Part shown: positions 34,861 to 48,738 of the stretch, piece by piece
Layout of the letters: each line of letters starts with the position of its first letter
How positions within the stretch are numbered: the first letter of the stretch is position 1
DNA from: Ottelia alismoides
Lineage: Eukaryota > Streptophyta > Magnoliopsida > Alismatales > Hydrocharitaceae
Assembly (NCBI GenBank): GCA_037367405.1
Contig: JAZKJV010009329.1
Coordinates: 496,001 to 560,000, forward strand
Direction of reading: 5' to 3'
DNA: 64,000 bases
Made by a program: the position numbers and the translations under genes
Notes under the pieces: generated by a model
Database searches by the model: none
Seen by the model: the letters and a program-made list of their open reading frames with translations, nothing else
Told to the model about the DNA's origin: nothing

Positions 34861-37369
34861 TGAGTCAAATTTAATATAACTCTACATGATTCTGTATACA
34901 TGTAAGCATGTAGAGTGTCGAACACTAGGATGCAAAATAGAGGATAGTAATTTTCACTAATTATTACTCATTAATTATTATTATTATTAGGATTTTCCTA
35001 TAATTTATGGTTTTTTAATTATATTTAATTTTTTTTATGAAATTTGACTTTGTTTTTTATATTTTTTAATTTTATATTTTATTTTTACATTTTAGATTCT
35101 TTTTATTTTAAAATAAGATAATTAATTATATATACATGTAATATATTGTATATTATATTAGTAATCAATAGTATATATATACTACAGCTTTTATATTTTT
35201 AAATAAGTCAAAATAAGCTAAAAAAATAAAATGCTTTTGAGCTTTCTATTTTTTCTCTATTCTTCAAACTTTTTAGGTAATGATACTAAATTCTATGAAT
35301 TTTCAAAGTTGAAATTAGGGAATATATAAAATCTATGAGGGGAATATATAAAATCTGTGAGATCATTATAGGTGTAATAAATACTTATAAGTCCGAAATT
35401 AACCCAAATCTATATTTAATATAATATATATACATATAATAAAGAAAATTCACAAATAGAAAGATATATTTTTGGATTTTGTATAATTTTTGCTATTTTT
35501 TATAAGTTTTTTTGGGTTTTGTGATTTTTATGTTTTATATTTTGTATGCTTTATTAATTTTTGGATACGTTATAGAATATAATATATTTTTTTGGGAATT
35601 TTTAAATGTATTTTCGAATTTTTATTGATTTTTAATATCTAAATATGGAATATAGGCATGTTTTGTATTTTTTCAAAAAACAAGAAAATAAGGTTAAATG
35701 CCCAATAAAATTTATGTGTGACGTGTCATGGTTTGAGGCATCTCTATCCTATTTTCCTATAATTTTTAGCACAAAGAAACTATTTTATACACAAAATAAA
35801 AATACAATGTTGGTAGGGAATCTAATGCATTTTTTATAAACTAGGAATTTATTTAATAACACAATAAACAAGTAACAAGACATACATGCAAAAATAACAA
35901 CACATAATGTGGGACTACATGTGAACGGCATGGACCTAATAGCAAATATAATAAAAATTGGGGGTCCTGTTGCAAATAATTCTATTTAATTTACAATTGA
36001 TTTAATATTTACACTACTAAATTGAAATACAAAATGTGTGGAGGGTGTTTGCGCTATTTACCCATAGCAGATGCTTGAAGCTCATGTGCCGATGATTGGG
36101 CAGTTGAGGGTGCTCCACGTGGTGTCCACTTTTAATCCTGCAGCACTAGAGAGGCCACACTTCACTTAGATTCAACGACTCAGATTAGATCTAGGTCGAT
36201 GCTTTCATCTGACGACGCTGAGATGGTGAGGAAGAACAAGTTCTTTCCAGAACTTCGACCGTCGATTGCTCTGGTCTACAACCCCCTCATGAGCTGTTGA
36301 CCGACCCAAAACATGCCTGGGGGTCCTCCACGTCTGTAGGACTGCTCAAGAAGCTCCATGCCTTATCGAAGGAAGCATGTAGTTTAAATCTTCTCTGACG
36401 ACATGTGAGTAGTGTTCTTCACTCGATTTGGTTCCCAGGTTCACTAGCTGGTCCCAGATCCTGCAAAAAATTGTTAAGGGTTCGATTGTGACTCGCCTCA
36501 ACCCATTTGAAGCTAATTCACTCAGAAGATGAGGGAGATGGTGTGTCTTCATGAAGCAGACGAGGAGACTCAATTCACTGATTTGGGCAAGATTAGGTTT
36601 ATCTGGGCATAGGGATTTGATAAAGAAATGATGAGGAAGATGGGAGAGGTGATAGATGGTCGAAATGTTGGACATGCAAGCCCACAACGAGCCATTATGC
36701 AATAAATGTTATTGCAAATATCAATCTCTGATCTGAAATGAAGAATAATTAATTTGCAGAATAGGTCCCTTAGTACAATTAGGGTTATGTACCTTGGACA
36801 TCTTTATTATCATACAACTGTTGATTCAATTGTTGAATCATAGAGGTTGGTGCTTGGATGAATATCCAAAGAGTTAGATTGAGGACTCATCAAAGCACCA
36901 TCGAATGATTATTAAGAGAGGATCTCCAGTCTGAGAAGGAGATGCCAATCCTTTCTCTAAAGGCTGATATCTGACCGACCTCTTGATGCAGGTCCTCTAC
37001 ATAGGAAAAGAGATCCTGAGGTGTCATATTAGTTAGATCAATGAGTTAAAATAACGAGATCGAGATAACCAAAGACATATGTTGTATGCTGTCATGATAT
37101 AGGCACGTATCCTCTGATAGGAGACATATGTGTTACTATATGTCTGAGTATATACATTTGACAGACCAATAGGTTGATGACCTAACCAAGGTTTATACAC
37201 CGACACACTGGTGTGCATGCAAGGGCATATGAGTAATACAATCTCTCAAAAGGATCACACATGTTCATTTGCTGAACCGGAAGACATGAGCTCACTCATG
37301 AGATATTGGGAAGAATCTAATTCCGTGCATGGTCGTCTTGCTTTGGAAGCTTGACCGAATTTGTAGGTT
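34861..37369 (+). repeat. Chimeric LTR tandem unit 2
   Basis: 2509-bp uninterrupted unit. The A part runs 34861 to about 36670; the B part follows to 37369. All landmarks of the other units are present: GTCGAACACTAGG, the GTGCTCCACGTGG box, GGTCCTCCACG, AAGGCTGATATCTGACCGAC, and GGTGTGCATGCAAGGGCATA. Confidence 0.9.
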
Positions 37370-40300
37370 TGAGTCAAATTTATTATAACTCTAGATGATT
37401 GTGTTTACGTGTAAGCATGTAGAGTGTCGAACACTAGGGAGCAAAATAAAGGATAATAATTTTCACTAATTATTACTCGCTTATTATTATTATTAGGTTT
37501 TTTTTATTTTTATGGGTTTTTAATTATATTTATTTTTTTAAAATGCGACTTTGTTTTTTTATATTTTTTAATTTTATATTTTATTTTTACATTTTAGATT
37601 CTTTTTTATTTTAAAATAAGATAATTAATTATATATAGATGCAATATATTGTAATTGATAGTATATATAAAATAGCTTTTATATTTTTAAATAAGTAAAA
37701 AAAAAGTAAAAAAATAAAATGTTTTCAAGCTTTCTATATTTTTTCTCTATTTTTTGCAATTTTTAGGTAATGATTCTAAATTTTATGAATTTTCAAAGTT
37801 GAAAATAACTTAAAATAGGGAATATATAAAATCTATGAGATCATTTTGGGTGTAATAAATACTTAAAAGTCCAAAATTAACCCAACTCTATATTTAATAT
37901 ATAATATATATAATAAAGAAAATTGATAAATAGAAAGATATATTTTTGGATTTTTGTATATTTTTTTCTATTTTCTATAAGATTTTGGGTTTTATGATTT
38001 TTATGTTTTATATTTTGTATGTTTTATTAATTTTTGGATATGTTATAGAATATAATATATATTTTTGGAATTTTTAAATGTATTTTCGAATTTTTATCTA
38101 TTTTTAATATCAAAATATGGAATATAGGCATGTTTTGTATTTTCAAAAATAATAAAACATGGTTAAATACCCAATAAAATTTATGTGTGTTGTGTCATGG
38201 TTTCAGGCATCTATCCTATTTTCCTATAATTTTTAGCACAAGAAACTATTTAATAAAAGCAATATACATCAAATACAAATACAATGCTGGTAGGGACTCA
38301 AATACAATTTTTATAAACTATAAATGTATTTAATAACACAATAGACAAGTACAACAACATACATGCAAAAATAACAACACATAATGTGGGATACACATGA
38401 GCAGCATGGACCTAATAGCAAATACAATAAAATTTGGGGGTCCAGTTGCAAATAATACTATTTAATTTACAATTGATATAATATTTACAATAGTTAATTG
38501 AAATACAAAATGTGTGGAGGGTGTTTGCGCTATTTACCCACAGAAGAAGCTTGAAGATCACGTGTCGATGATTGGACAGTTGAGGGTGCTTGATGACTGG
38601 GGTTTACTGAGGGTCTAGAGTAATCCACACAAGGCGGGATCACAATGTCGCTGAGGCGACCGCTCAAGAAACCTCGATCAATCAACAGTTAACCCACAAT
38701 AAATATATGCAATAAATATCCAAAAGTGTGGAGTTAAAATGTGTATAGGTGTAAGTACAGGTAGAGGTCGAACACTGGGAGGCGAAGGGAATGTATGTGT
38801 AATGCATCATTCATTCGATCCATTGATCATGTCCTTTTATTGTTTTAGTGGGTTTTGGGTTTTGTAATTTTTTTTATATTGTTGTTTTTATAAATTTTTT
38901 ATTTTGTTTTTATATTTTATATTTTTAGTTACATAATATAATATATATAAGACATATATATATAAAGAGATTTATGTATATAAGAAGAGAGAGAGAGAGA
39001 AGTAATATAGGATGTACATATATATATATATATACATAAAAACTTAATATATATATATATATATTTTCCTGCTTTTTGATATATATATATATATATTAAT
39101 TTTTTTTGTTATTTTCCTGAAATATTTCTAATTTTTATGTATTTTTAAATTCAAAAATGTCCACAATAGAGGACTAATTAAATAACCGTATATAATTTGG
39201 GTTTTAAAAATATAAAATAAACTCCAAAATTACCCAAATTAATTTTAATACATTAATAATGATATATAGATAATTATAAAAGAGAAAAAATATATTTTTG
39301 GGTTTTTTAAGGATTTTTCTATTTTTTTTGTTGGATTTTGGAGCTTTCTGATTTTTTTAATTTTCTTTTTCATATTTTTAGGATTTTTCGTTTTCTGGAC
39401 TCAATATATATCTAAATATATCATATATAATTTTTTTTGGAATTTTTCAAAAACATTTTCTAATTTTTTTGTATTTTTTTTAATTTAGAAAGTACAAAAA
39501 TGGCTTCCATTTCATTTTTAATAATTAAGAAAAATGCAAAAAATGCAAACTAAAATGTGAGCGTGAACAAGCGTGGCATAGAGCACCTATCCTAATTTTT
39601 GTGGATTTTTAGAAGCCATCTAGGTATTTTTAATAAATGGATAAAGACACAAAAATAAAATAGCCTGACAGGGGTATTTTTGCAAATAAAATAAATTCCA
39701 GGGGCTTCATTGCAAAAATACAACAGAAATAAACATTTATTTTAATTTTTAGAACTATTCTACAATATACAGAAAGCGCTAGGGTATGACTGCAAAATTT
39801 CACGCGCCTCACGTGGGACTGCACGTAAGGCGCGGAAGGACCTAAATGTAATTCTAATTAAGTCAGGGTCCTATCTGCAAAATTTACAATTTATTTATAA
39901 CGTGCTAATTTATTTACAGGACCAAAAATGAAATACAAAAATTAACGGGGCAGAATATGCCAAATTACCCCTAATAAGGCGCGCTCATGGACGGCTGATC
40001 TTCGTTCACTTGACACGTGGCGCCTCCACGTGCGCCGATGACGCTTCGCCGATGGAGGGCTGAGATTAGATCACTCGCGTGATCTGACGGTCGATGCAGA
40101 GTTCCATCCAACGGCTGTGATCAAAACTGGGGCCTTCGTCTTCATCCAACGGCTGGGAGATGATGTGGAAGAACAGGGAAGAAGGCTCGCCGGGGCGAGC
40201 TTCTTCCTCCTGGATCTCGCTCCCTCGCCGGTCTTCGCCGCACCTGAAGGTCCAAGAAGCTTCCTGGACGGTGTCTCTAACTGCTGGAGGTCTCGGATCG

Positions 40301-43300
40301 GCCGGAGATGCCCTGGAGAACCCTCGCGAGGTCGAAGAAGGCGAGGTGCTCCAGGAACCTCCGCCGCTTTGGCAATCGTCTCCTGGTGCTCTGTGCGCAC
40401 CAAACCTGCTTAGGAAGAGAACTAGGCTTGAGGTCGTCAACCTCGACCTGGGGTTTGAAGCTGTCAGCACGTGGATGATGATGGGCGGAGAAGCTCCGGC
40501 GAAAGGCGGTGGAGGAGCTTCGATTCGCCAAGCTTAGTAGGCTCCGGTGGCTAGGAAGCGGCTGGAAGGTGGAGAAGGCGATGGGGACCGAAATGGTGGC
40601 GGGATGGTCTCGGGGCACAGTTGGAAACAAGGCGAAAAGCTCGCCGGAGCAGAGCTCCGGCGAACTACGAATCGGGCATTCTAAGCTAACCTACTAAACT
40701 AAATGCAAAATAAAAGACGGGAATAAAATGCTGGAATCAAAACCTATCTAAAAATCATAAAATGCGCAGCTCTTATACCTGGGGGCCTCCAGGGAGCAGG
40801 GCGGGCACCGGAGCTCCGCCGCGACAAAATTTCTTCCTCCTCCGGCCGATTCACGGTGCTATGGAGCTCCTCCTGTCACAAGGGCTCATCTAGGACTGGA
40901 TTCAAGGTGTTTTGGGGGAAGTAAGTTGGCCAAATTCGGCAGAGGAGGAGGAAGCTTTTATTTATACACAATTCTGAAGACCCCCAGTGACCGACGATTA
41001 TTAATGAATCGGTGGTATGCACAATGGATCCAAGATCTCGGCGGGATTCACGGATGGTCAGGGAACATTTTTCATGAAGGGATCGAAGGCGATGGATGAG
41101 AGATTCGAGCAGGAAAAAAGGGAGAAGACGGGCGAAAAGATAGTGCCCGTCAAGTCAAGCGGCTGGAGGTCGAGTTGACTGGGGTCAACTCGCGGAGGGA
41201 CCTGATTGGTCCACCTCAGCCGCTACACGCCAAAACAGGGATCCTTATTAGAAATTGATTTATTTAGTTGGGTAAATGATTTTATTAATTTTTGCTTAAA
41301 AAATAAAAAATGTGTATTATTTCATGTAGTATTTATTTATGATTTTTATTTATTTTTCGAAGTATTTTATTACGATTTTATTTTAATAATATGTATATGT
41401 ATGTATTCACATGTATTTTTAGGTATTTTATTTTTAATTTATTTATTTTCTTTTATTATTTTCTTGGCTTATTTTATAAATTTATAACTTATTTTTGTGA
41501 GTATAAATGTATTTTTATTTGATTTTTATGAGTTCATTTACATATTTAAATAAATAGGTATATATGTATGTAAGTACACTTATAGGTATTTTACCTGTAT
41601 AGTATATACATTGTATTTATTAGATTAATTTTATGTGTTTTCATTATGGATTTGTATTTTTAATAAGATATATATAATATATACATTATTACAAAAATAT
41701 AAGAGAATTGAATAATTAAAGAATGTTTTCCTCTTTTATTTATGTACATCCTTCTCATAGGTATATTGCCTATATATCTTGTAGACTTATTTTATTTTAC
41801 AAATTCTTTTTGGTTTTCTTTTAATTTCAATATGTACATGTATTATATACATTATTTACAAAATTCTAAAAATATGAATTTATAAAAATAATGAATATTG
41901 AATAAAATGAATATTTTAATCAGTACTATATACATGAAGGGCCAAAAACCTAACTTCCACAGATGGACTCCAAAAATTATGAAACCAATTTTATAAAATA
42001 GTTTATGAAATGCTATATACAATTAAAGGTGAGTTTGGGTGATTTGGAGTTTTTATTTGCAAGATATGGGTCTGTGAAGTTGAGATTTTGGCTTTTCATT
42101 ATGTGTATAAAATGTACACTGGTTATTATTTTTACACAAACTCAATTTTGTATTTTTATTTACATTATTATCTACAACTTTTATGAACAAAGTTTCTTTA
42201 TTTGATGAATAAATAATTATGTACAAAATAGGTGTTGAAAATGCATAAATGGATGAATAAATGAGGTATTTATTATACTCTTGGCCCTTATCTCCCCCTA
42301 CTTTATTCCTTGTCGACCAATTCCATTCTGGATTTGGTCTCGGGGTTAGGGTCATAAAATATTTGCAATATTTTATTCCTTTTTCTTTTCTTCTCTTTAT
42401 TCTATAATTTTGGCATTAAAAACCTTGTTTAATGTACAATTAATACAATGAATAATGAATGCTATTATGTACAAATTAAGGCTACTTACATGCATTTGCT
42501 AGGGTTTTTAAGGCCAAAATAATAGAATAAAGGTGATGAAATGGAGATTCATCAGTGCTCCACATGGTGTCCACTTATAATCCCGTAGCTCTAGAGAGGC
42601 AACACTTCACTTAGATTCAATGGCTCGGATTAGATCTAGGTCGATGCTTTCATCTGACGATGCTGATGTGATGGGGAAGAATAAGTTCTTTCCAGAACTT
42701 AGATCATTGATTGCTCTGGTCTCCAATGCCCTCACGAGCTGCAGACCGACCCAAAACATGCCTGGGGGTTCTCTGCGTCTGTAGGGCTGCTCAAGAAGCT
42801 CATGCCTTGTTGGAGGAAGCATGTAGGCCAAATCTTCTCCGACGATCTGGGAGTGATGTTCTTCACTTGATTTGGTTCCCAGGTGCGCTATCTGGTCCCA
42901 GCTCTTGCAAAAAATGTTAAGGGTTCGAGGGTGACTCGCCTCGATCCATTTGAAGCTGATTCACTCAGAAGATGAGGGAGATGGTGTGTCTTCATCAAGC
43001 AGACGAGGAGACTCGATTCACTGATTTGGGAAAGATTAGGTTTATCTGGGAGTAGGGATTTGATGAAGAAATGATGAGGAAAATGGAAGAGGTGATAGAT
43101 GGTCGGAATGTTGGACATGCGAAACTACGACGAGCCATTTTGCAATAAATGTTATTGCAAATATCATTCCCTGATCTGAAATGAAGAATAGATCCCTTAA
43201 TATAATTAGGGTTATGTACCATGGACATCTTTATGATCATACAGTTGTTGATTCAATTGTTGAATCACAGAGGCTGGTGCTTGGATGAATATCCAAAAAG

Positions 43301-43838
43301 TTAGATTGAGTAGTCATCAAACATTGTTGAATGATTATTAAGAGAGGAACTCCAGCCTGAGAAGGAGATGTCAATCCTTTCTCTAAAGGTTGATATCTGA
43401 CCGACCTCTTGATACAGGTCCTCTGCATAGGAATAGAGATTCGGAGGTGTCAGATTAGTTAGGTCAAAGAGTTGAAATAACAAGATCGAGATAACCAAGG
43501 ACCTATGTTGTATGTTGTCATGATATAGGCACACATCCTCTGACCGGAGACAGATGTATTTTAGACAGATTAGTTAGGTCAAAACGTTAGATATGTTGTA
43601 TGCTGTCATGATATATGTATGAGTATGTACATTTGGCAGACCAATATTTGATGACCTAACCAAGGTTTATACACGGACACGTTGGTGTGCATGCAAGGGC
43701 ATATGAGTAATACAATCTCTCAAAAGGATCATACATGTTCATTTGCTGAACCGGAAGACATGAGCTCGCTCATGATATATTGGTAAGAATCAAATTCCGT
43801 GCACAGTCACTTTGGAAGCTTGACTGAAGTTGTAGGTT
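37370..43838 (+). repeat. Chimeric LTR tandem unit 3 (interrupted)
   Basis: Same landmarks as unit 2. It is interrupted at 38591-42554 by a solo LTR; net length about 2.50 kb. Just before its end it carries a small local duplication: the words AGACAGAT and GATATGTTG around 43550-43620. Confidence 0.88.
38591..42554 (+). mobile_element. Solo LTR, about 4 kb, Ty3/gypsy type
   Basis: The ends TGATGACTGGGG and GGAGATTCATCA are flanked by an exact 5-bp duplication GTGCT (38586-38590 and 42555-42559). Removing it restores the uninterrupted unit sequence GGGTGCTCCAC. It has a GTCGAACACTGGGAGGC box near the start, clustered AG and TA microsatellites (38986-39095), and a GC-rich island at about 39960-41230. 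There is no interior, so it is a solo LTR formed by LTR-LTR recombination. At 3964 bp it is unusually long. Confidence 0.88.
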
Positions 43839-46305
43839 TGAGTCAAATTTATTATAACTTTATATGATTGTGTATACGTGTAAGCATGTAGAGTGTCGAA
43901 CACTAGGATGCAAAATAGAGGATAGTAATTTTCACTAAGTATTACTCACTAATTATTATTATTAGGTTTTTTTATTTTTATGGGTTTTTAATTATAGTTA
44001 AATTTTATGAAAATTGAATTTGTTTTTATATTTTTAGTTTTATATTTTATTTTTACATTTTAGATTATTTTTTATTTTAAAAAGACAAATAGTTATATAT
44101 AGATGTAATATATTGTATATTATATTAATAATGGATAATATATATAACATAGATTTTATATTTTAAATAAATAAAAATAAAGTAAAAAAATAAAATGTTT
44201 TTGAGCTTTCTATTTTTTTCCTCTATTTTTGGTAATTTTTAGGTAATGATTCTAAATTTTATGAATTTTTAAAGTTGAAAATAGGGAATATATAAAATCT
44301 ATGAGATCATTTTGGGTGTGATAATTACTTATAAGTCCAAAATTAACCCAAATCTATATTTTATATATAATATATAATAAAGAAAATTCACAAATAGAAA
44401 GATATATTTTTGGATTTTTGTATATCTTTTGCTATTTTCATAAGATTTTTTGGGTTTTGTGATTTTTATGTTTTATTTTTTGTATGCTTTATTAATTTTT
44501 GGATATGTCATAGAATATAATATAATTTTTTGGGAATTTTTAAATGTATTTTCGATTTTTTATTTATTTTTAATATCTAAATTTGGAATATAGGCATGTT
44601 TTGTATTTTTCAAAAATAACAAAACAAGGTTAAATGCCCAATAAAATTTATGTGTGATGTGTCATGGTTTCATGCTAATATCCTATTTTCCTATAATTTT
44701 TAGCACAAAGAAACTATTTAATAAAAGCAACATACACAAAAAAAATACAATGCTGGTAGGGACTCAAATGCAATATTTATAAACTAGAATGTATTTAATA
44801 ACACAATAAACATGTACAACAATATACATGCAAAAATAACAACACATAATGTGGAAATACACATGAGCGGCATGGACCTAATAGCAAATATAAAAAAATA
44901 GGGCTCCTGTTGCAAATAAATTAATTTAATTTACAATTGATATAATATTTACAATAATAAATTGAAATACAAAATGTATGGAAGGTGTTTGCACTATTTA
45001 CGCACAGAAGACGCTTGAAGCTCACATGCCGATGATTGGGTAGCTGAGGGTGCTCCACTTGGTATCCCCTTATAATCCTACAGCTCTAGGGAGGCAACAC
45101 TTCACTTAGATACAATGGCTCGTATTAGATCTAGGTCGATGCTTTCATCTGGCGATGCTGAGGTGATGAGGAAGAACAAGTTCTTTCTAGAACTTCGATC
45201 GTCGATTGCTCTGGTCTCCAACCCCCTCACGAGCTGCTCACCGACCCAAAACATGCCTAGGGGTCCTCCGTGTCTGTAGGTCCGCTCAAGAAGCTCCATG
45301 CCTTGTCGGAGGAAGCATGTAGGTCAAATTTTCTCCGACAACCTGGGGGTGATGTTCTTCACTCGATTTGGTTCCCAGGTACGCTATATGTTCCCAGCTC
45401 CTGCAAAAAAATGTTAAGGGTTTGAGGGTGACTCGCCTCGACCCATTTGAATCTGATTCACTCAGAAGATAAAGGAGATGGTGTGTCTTCATCAAGTAGA
45501 CAAGGAGACTCGATTCACTGATTTGGGCAAGATTAGGCTTATCTGGGTGTAGGGATTTGATTAAGAAATGATGAGGAAGATGGGAGAGGTGATAGATGGT
45601 CGGAATGTTGGACATGTGATCCCACGACGAGCCATTATGCAATAAATGTTATTGCAAATATTATTCCCTGTTCTGAAATGAAGAATAATTAATTTCCAGA
45701 ATAGGTCTCTTAGTACAATCAGGGTTATGTACCATGGCCATCTTAGTGATCATACAACTGTTGATATAATTGTTGAATCATAGAGGCTGGTGCTTGGATG
45801 AATATCCAAAGAGTTAGATTGGGGACTCATCAAACACTGTTAAATGATATTAAGAGAGGATATCTAGCTTGAGAAGGAGATGTCAATCCTTTCTCTAAAG
45901 GCTGATATCCGACCGACCTCTTGATGCAGGTCCTCTGCATAGGAATAGAGATTCGGAGGTGTCAGATTAGTTAGGTCAAAGAGTTGACATAACGAGATCG
46001 AGATAACCAAAGACCTATGTTGTATGCTGTCATGATATGGGCATGCATCCTCTGACCGGAGACATATGTGTTACAATATGTCTGAGTATGTACATTTGGC
46101 AGACCAATAGGTTGATGACCTAACCAAGGTCTATACACCGACATGCTGGTGTGCATGCAAGGGCATATGAGTAATACAATCTCTCAAAAGGATCATAGAT
46201 GTTCATTTGCGGATCCGGAAGACATGAGCTCACTCATGAGATATTGGGAAGTCAAATTCCATGCACGATCATCTCGCTTTGGATGCTTGACCGAATTTGT
46301 AGGTT
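43839..46305 (+). repeat. Chimeric LTR tandem unit 4
   Basis: 2467 bp, uninterrupted. A/B junction near 45611. Confidence 0.9.
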
Positions 46306-48738
46306 TGAGTCAAATTTATTATAACTCTACATGATTGTGTATACATGTAAGCATGTAGAATGTCGAAAACTAGGATGCAAAATAGAGGATATCAATTTTC
46401 AATAATTATTACTCACTAATTATTATTATTATGTTTTTCTTATTTTTATGTTTTTTTAATTATATTTAATTTTTATGAAATTTGACTTTTTTTTATATTT
46501 TTTTAATTTTATATTTTATTTTTACATTTTAGATTCTTTTTTTAAATAAGATAATTAATTATATATAAATTTACTATATTGTATATTATATTAGTAATTG
46601 ATAGTATATATAAGATAGCTTTTATATTTTTAAATAAGTCAAAAAAGTAAAAAAATAAAATGTTTTTGAGCTTTCTATTTTTTTCTCTATTTTTGGTAAT
46701 TTTTAGGTAATGATTCTAAGTTTTATGAATTTTCAAAGTCGAAATAAGTTAAAATAGGGAATATATAAAATCTATGAGATCATTTTGGGTGTAATAAATA
46801 CTTATAAGTCTAAAATTAACCCAAACCTATATTTAATATAGAATATATATAATAAAGAAAATTGACAAATAGAAATATATATTTTTGGATTTTTGTATAA
46901 TTTTTTCTATTTTTTATAAGATTTTTTGGGTTTCATAATTTTTATGTTTTATATTTTGTATGTTTTAATAATTTTTGGATATGTTATAGAATATAATATA
47001 TTTTTTGGGAACTTTTAGATGTATTGATTTTTAATATTTAAATATGGAATATGTGCATGTTTTGTATTTTTCTAAAATGAGAAAACAAGGTTAAATGCCC
47101 AATAAAATTTATGTGCGGTGTGTCATGGTTTTAGGCATCTATCCTATTTTCCTATAACTTCTAGCACAAAGAAAGTACTTAATAAAAGCAATATACACAA
47201 AATAAAAATACAATGCTGGTAGGGACTCAAATGTAATTTTTATAAAGTAGCAATGTATTTAATAACAATATAAACAAGTACAACGACATATATGCAAAAA
47301 TAACAACACATAATGTGGGACTACACGTGAACGACATGGACCTAATAGCAAATACAATAAAATTTGGCGGTCCAGTTGCAAATAAATCTATTTAATTTAC
47401 AATTGATATAATATTTACAGTACTAAATTGAAATACAAAATGTGTGGAGGGTGTTTGTGCTATTTACCCATAGAAGATGCTTGAAGCTTACGTGCCGATG
47501 ATTGGGCAGTTGAGGGTGCTCTACGTGGTGTCCACTTATAATCTTGTTGCTCTAGGGAGGCAACACTTCACTTAGATTCAACGGCTCGGATTAGATCTAG
47601 GTCGATGCTTTCATCTGACGATGCTGAGGTGATGAGGAAGAACAAGTTCTTTCCAGAACTTCGATCGTCGATTGCACTGGTCTCCAACACCCTCATGAGC
47701 TGCTGATCGGCCCAAAACATGCACGGGGGTCCTCCGTGTCTATAGAGCTGCTTAAGAAGCTCCATGCCTTGTCGGAGGAAGCATGTAGGTCAAATCTTCT
47801 CCGAGGACCTGGGAGTGATGTTCTTCACTTGATTTGGTTCCCAGTACGCTATCTGGTCCCAGCTCCTGCAAAAAATGTTACAGGTTCAAGGGTGACTCGC
47901 CTCGACCCATTTGAAGCTGATTCACTCAAAAGATGAGGGAGATGGTGTCTCTTCATTAAGCATATGAGGAGACTCGATTCGCTGATTTGGACATGATTAG
48001 GTTTATCTGGGCATAGGGATTTGACGAAGAAATGATTAGGAAGATGGGAGAGGTGATAGATGGTCGGAATGTTGTACATGCGAGCCCACGATGAGCCATA
48101 TGCAATAAATGTTATTGCAAATATCATTCCCTGATCTAAAATGATGAATAGTTAATTGGTAGAATAGGTCCCATTTAATGACCATACAGCTTTGGTTCAA
48201 TTGTTGAATCATAGAGGATGGTGCTTGGATGAATATCCAAATAGTTAGATTGAGGACTCATTAAGCACTATCGATGATTATTAAGAGAGGATCTCCAACA
48301 TGAGAAGGAGATGTCAATCCTTTCTCTAAAAGCTGATATCTGACCGACCTCTTGATGCAGGTCTACTGCATAAGAATAGAGATTCGAAGGTGTCAGATTA
48401 GTTAGGTAAAAGAGTTGAAATAACGAGATCGAGATAACCAAAGACCTATGTTGTATGCTGTCACGATATAGGCATGCATCCTCTGACCGGAGACAGATGT
48501 GTTAATATATGTATGAGTATGTACATTTGGCAGACCAATAGGTTGATGACCTAACCAAGGTCTATACACCGACACACTGGTGTGCATGCAAGGGAATATG
48601 AGTAATACAATCTCTCAAAAGGATCATACATGTTCATTTTCTGAACCGAAAGACATGAGCTCACTCATGAGATATTGGGAAGAATCTAATTCCGTGCAAG
48701 ATCGTCTCGCTTTGAAAGCTTGACCGAATTTGTAGGTT
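46306..48738 (+). repeat. Chimeric LTR tandem unit 5
   Basis: 2433 bp, uninterrupted. A/B junction near 48074. Small deletions in the B part account for most of the length difference. Confidence 0.9.

Noticed and set aside
37033..37218. Recurrent 61-codon minus-strand frame with PWLGHQPIGL in each array unit
   Set aside because: It recurs because the units are tandem copies; it shows no known domain and has no independent support as a gene.
40066..40697. Six overlapping open frames
   Set aside because: Same explanation: low stop-codon density in the GC island of the solo LTR.
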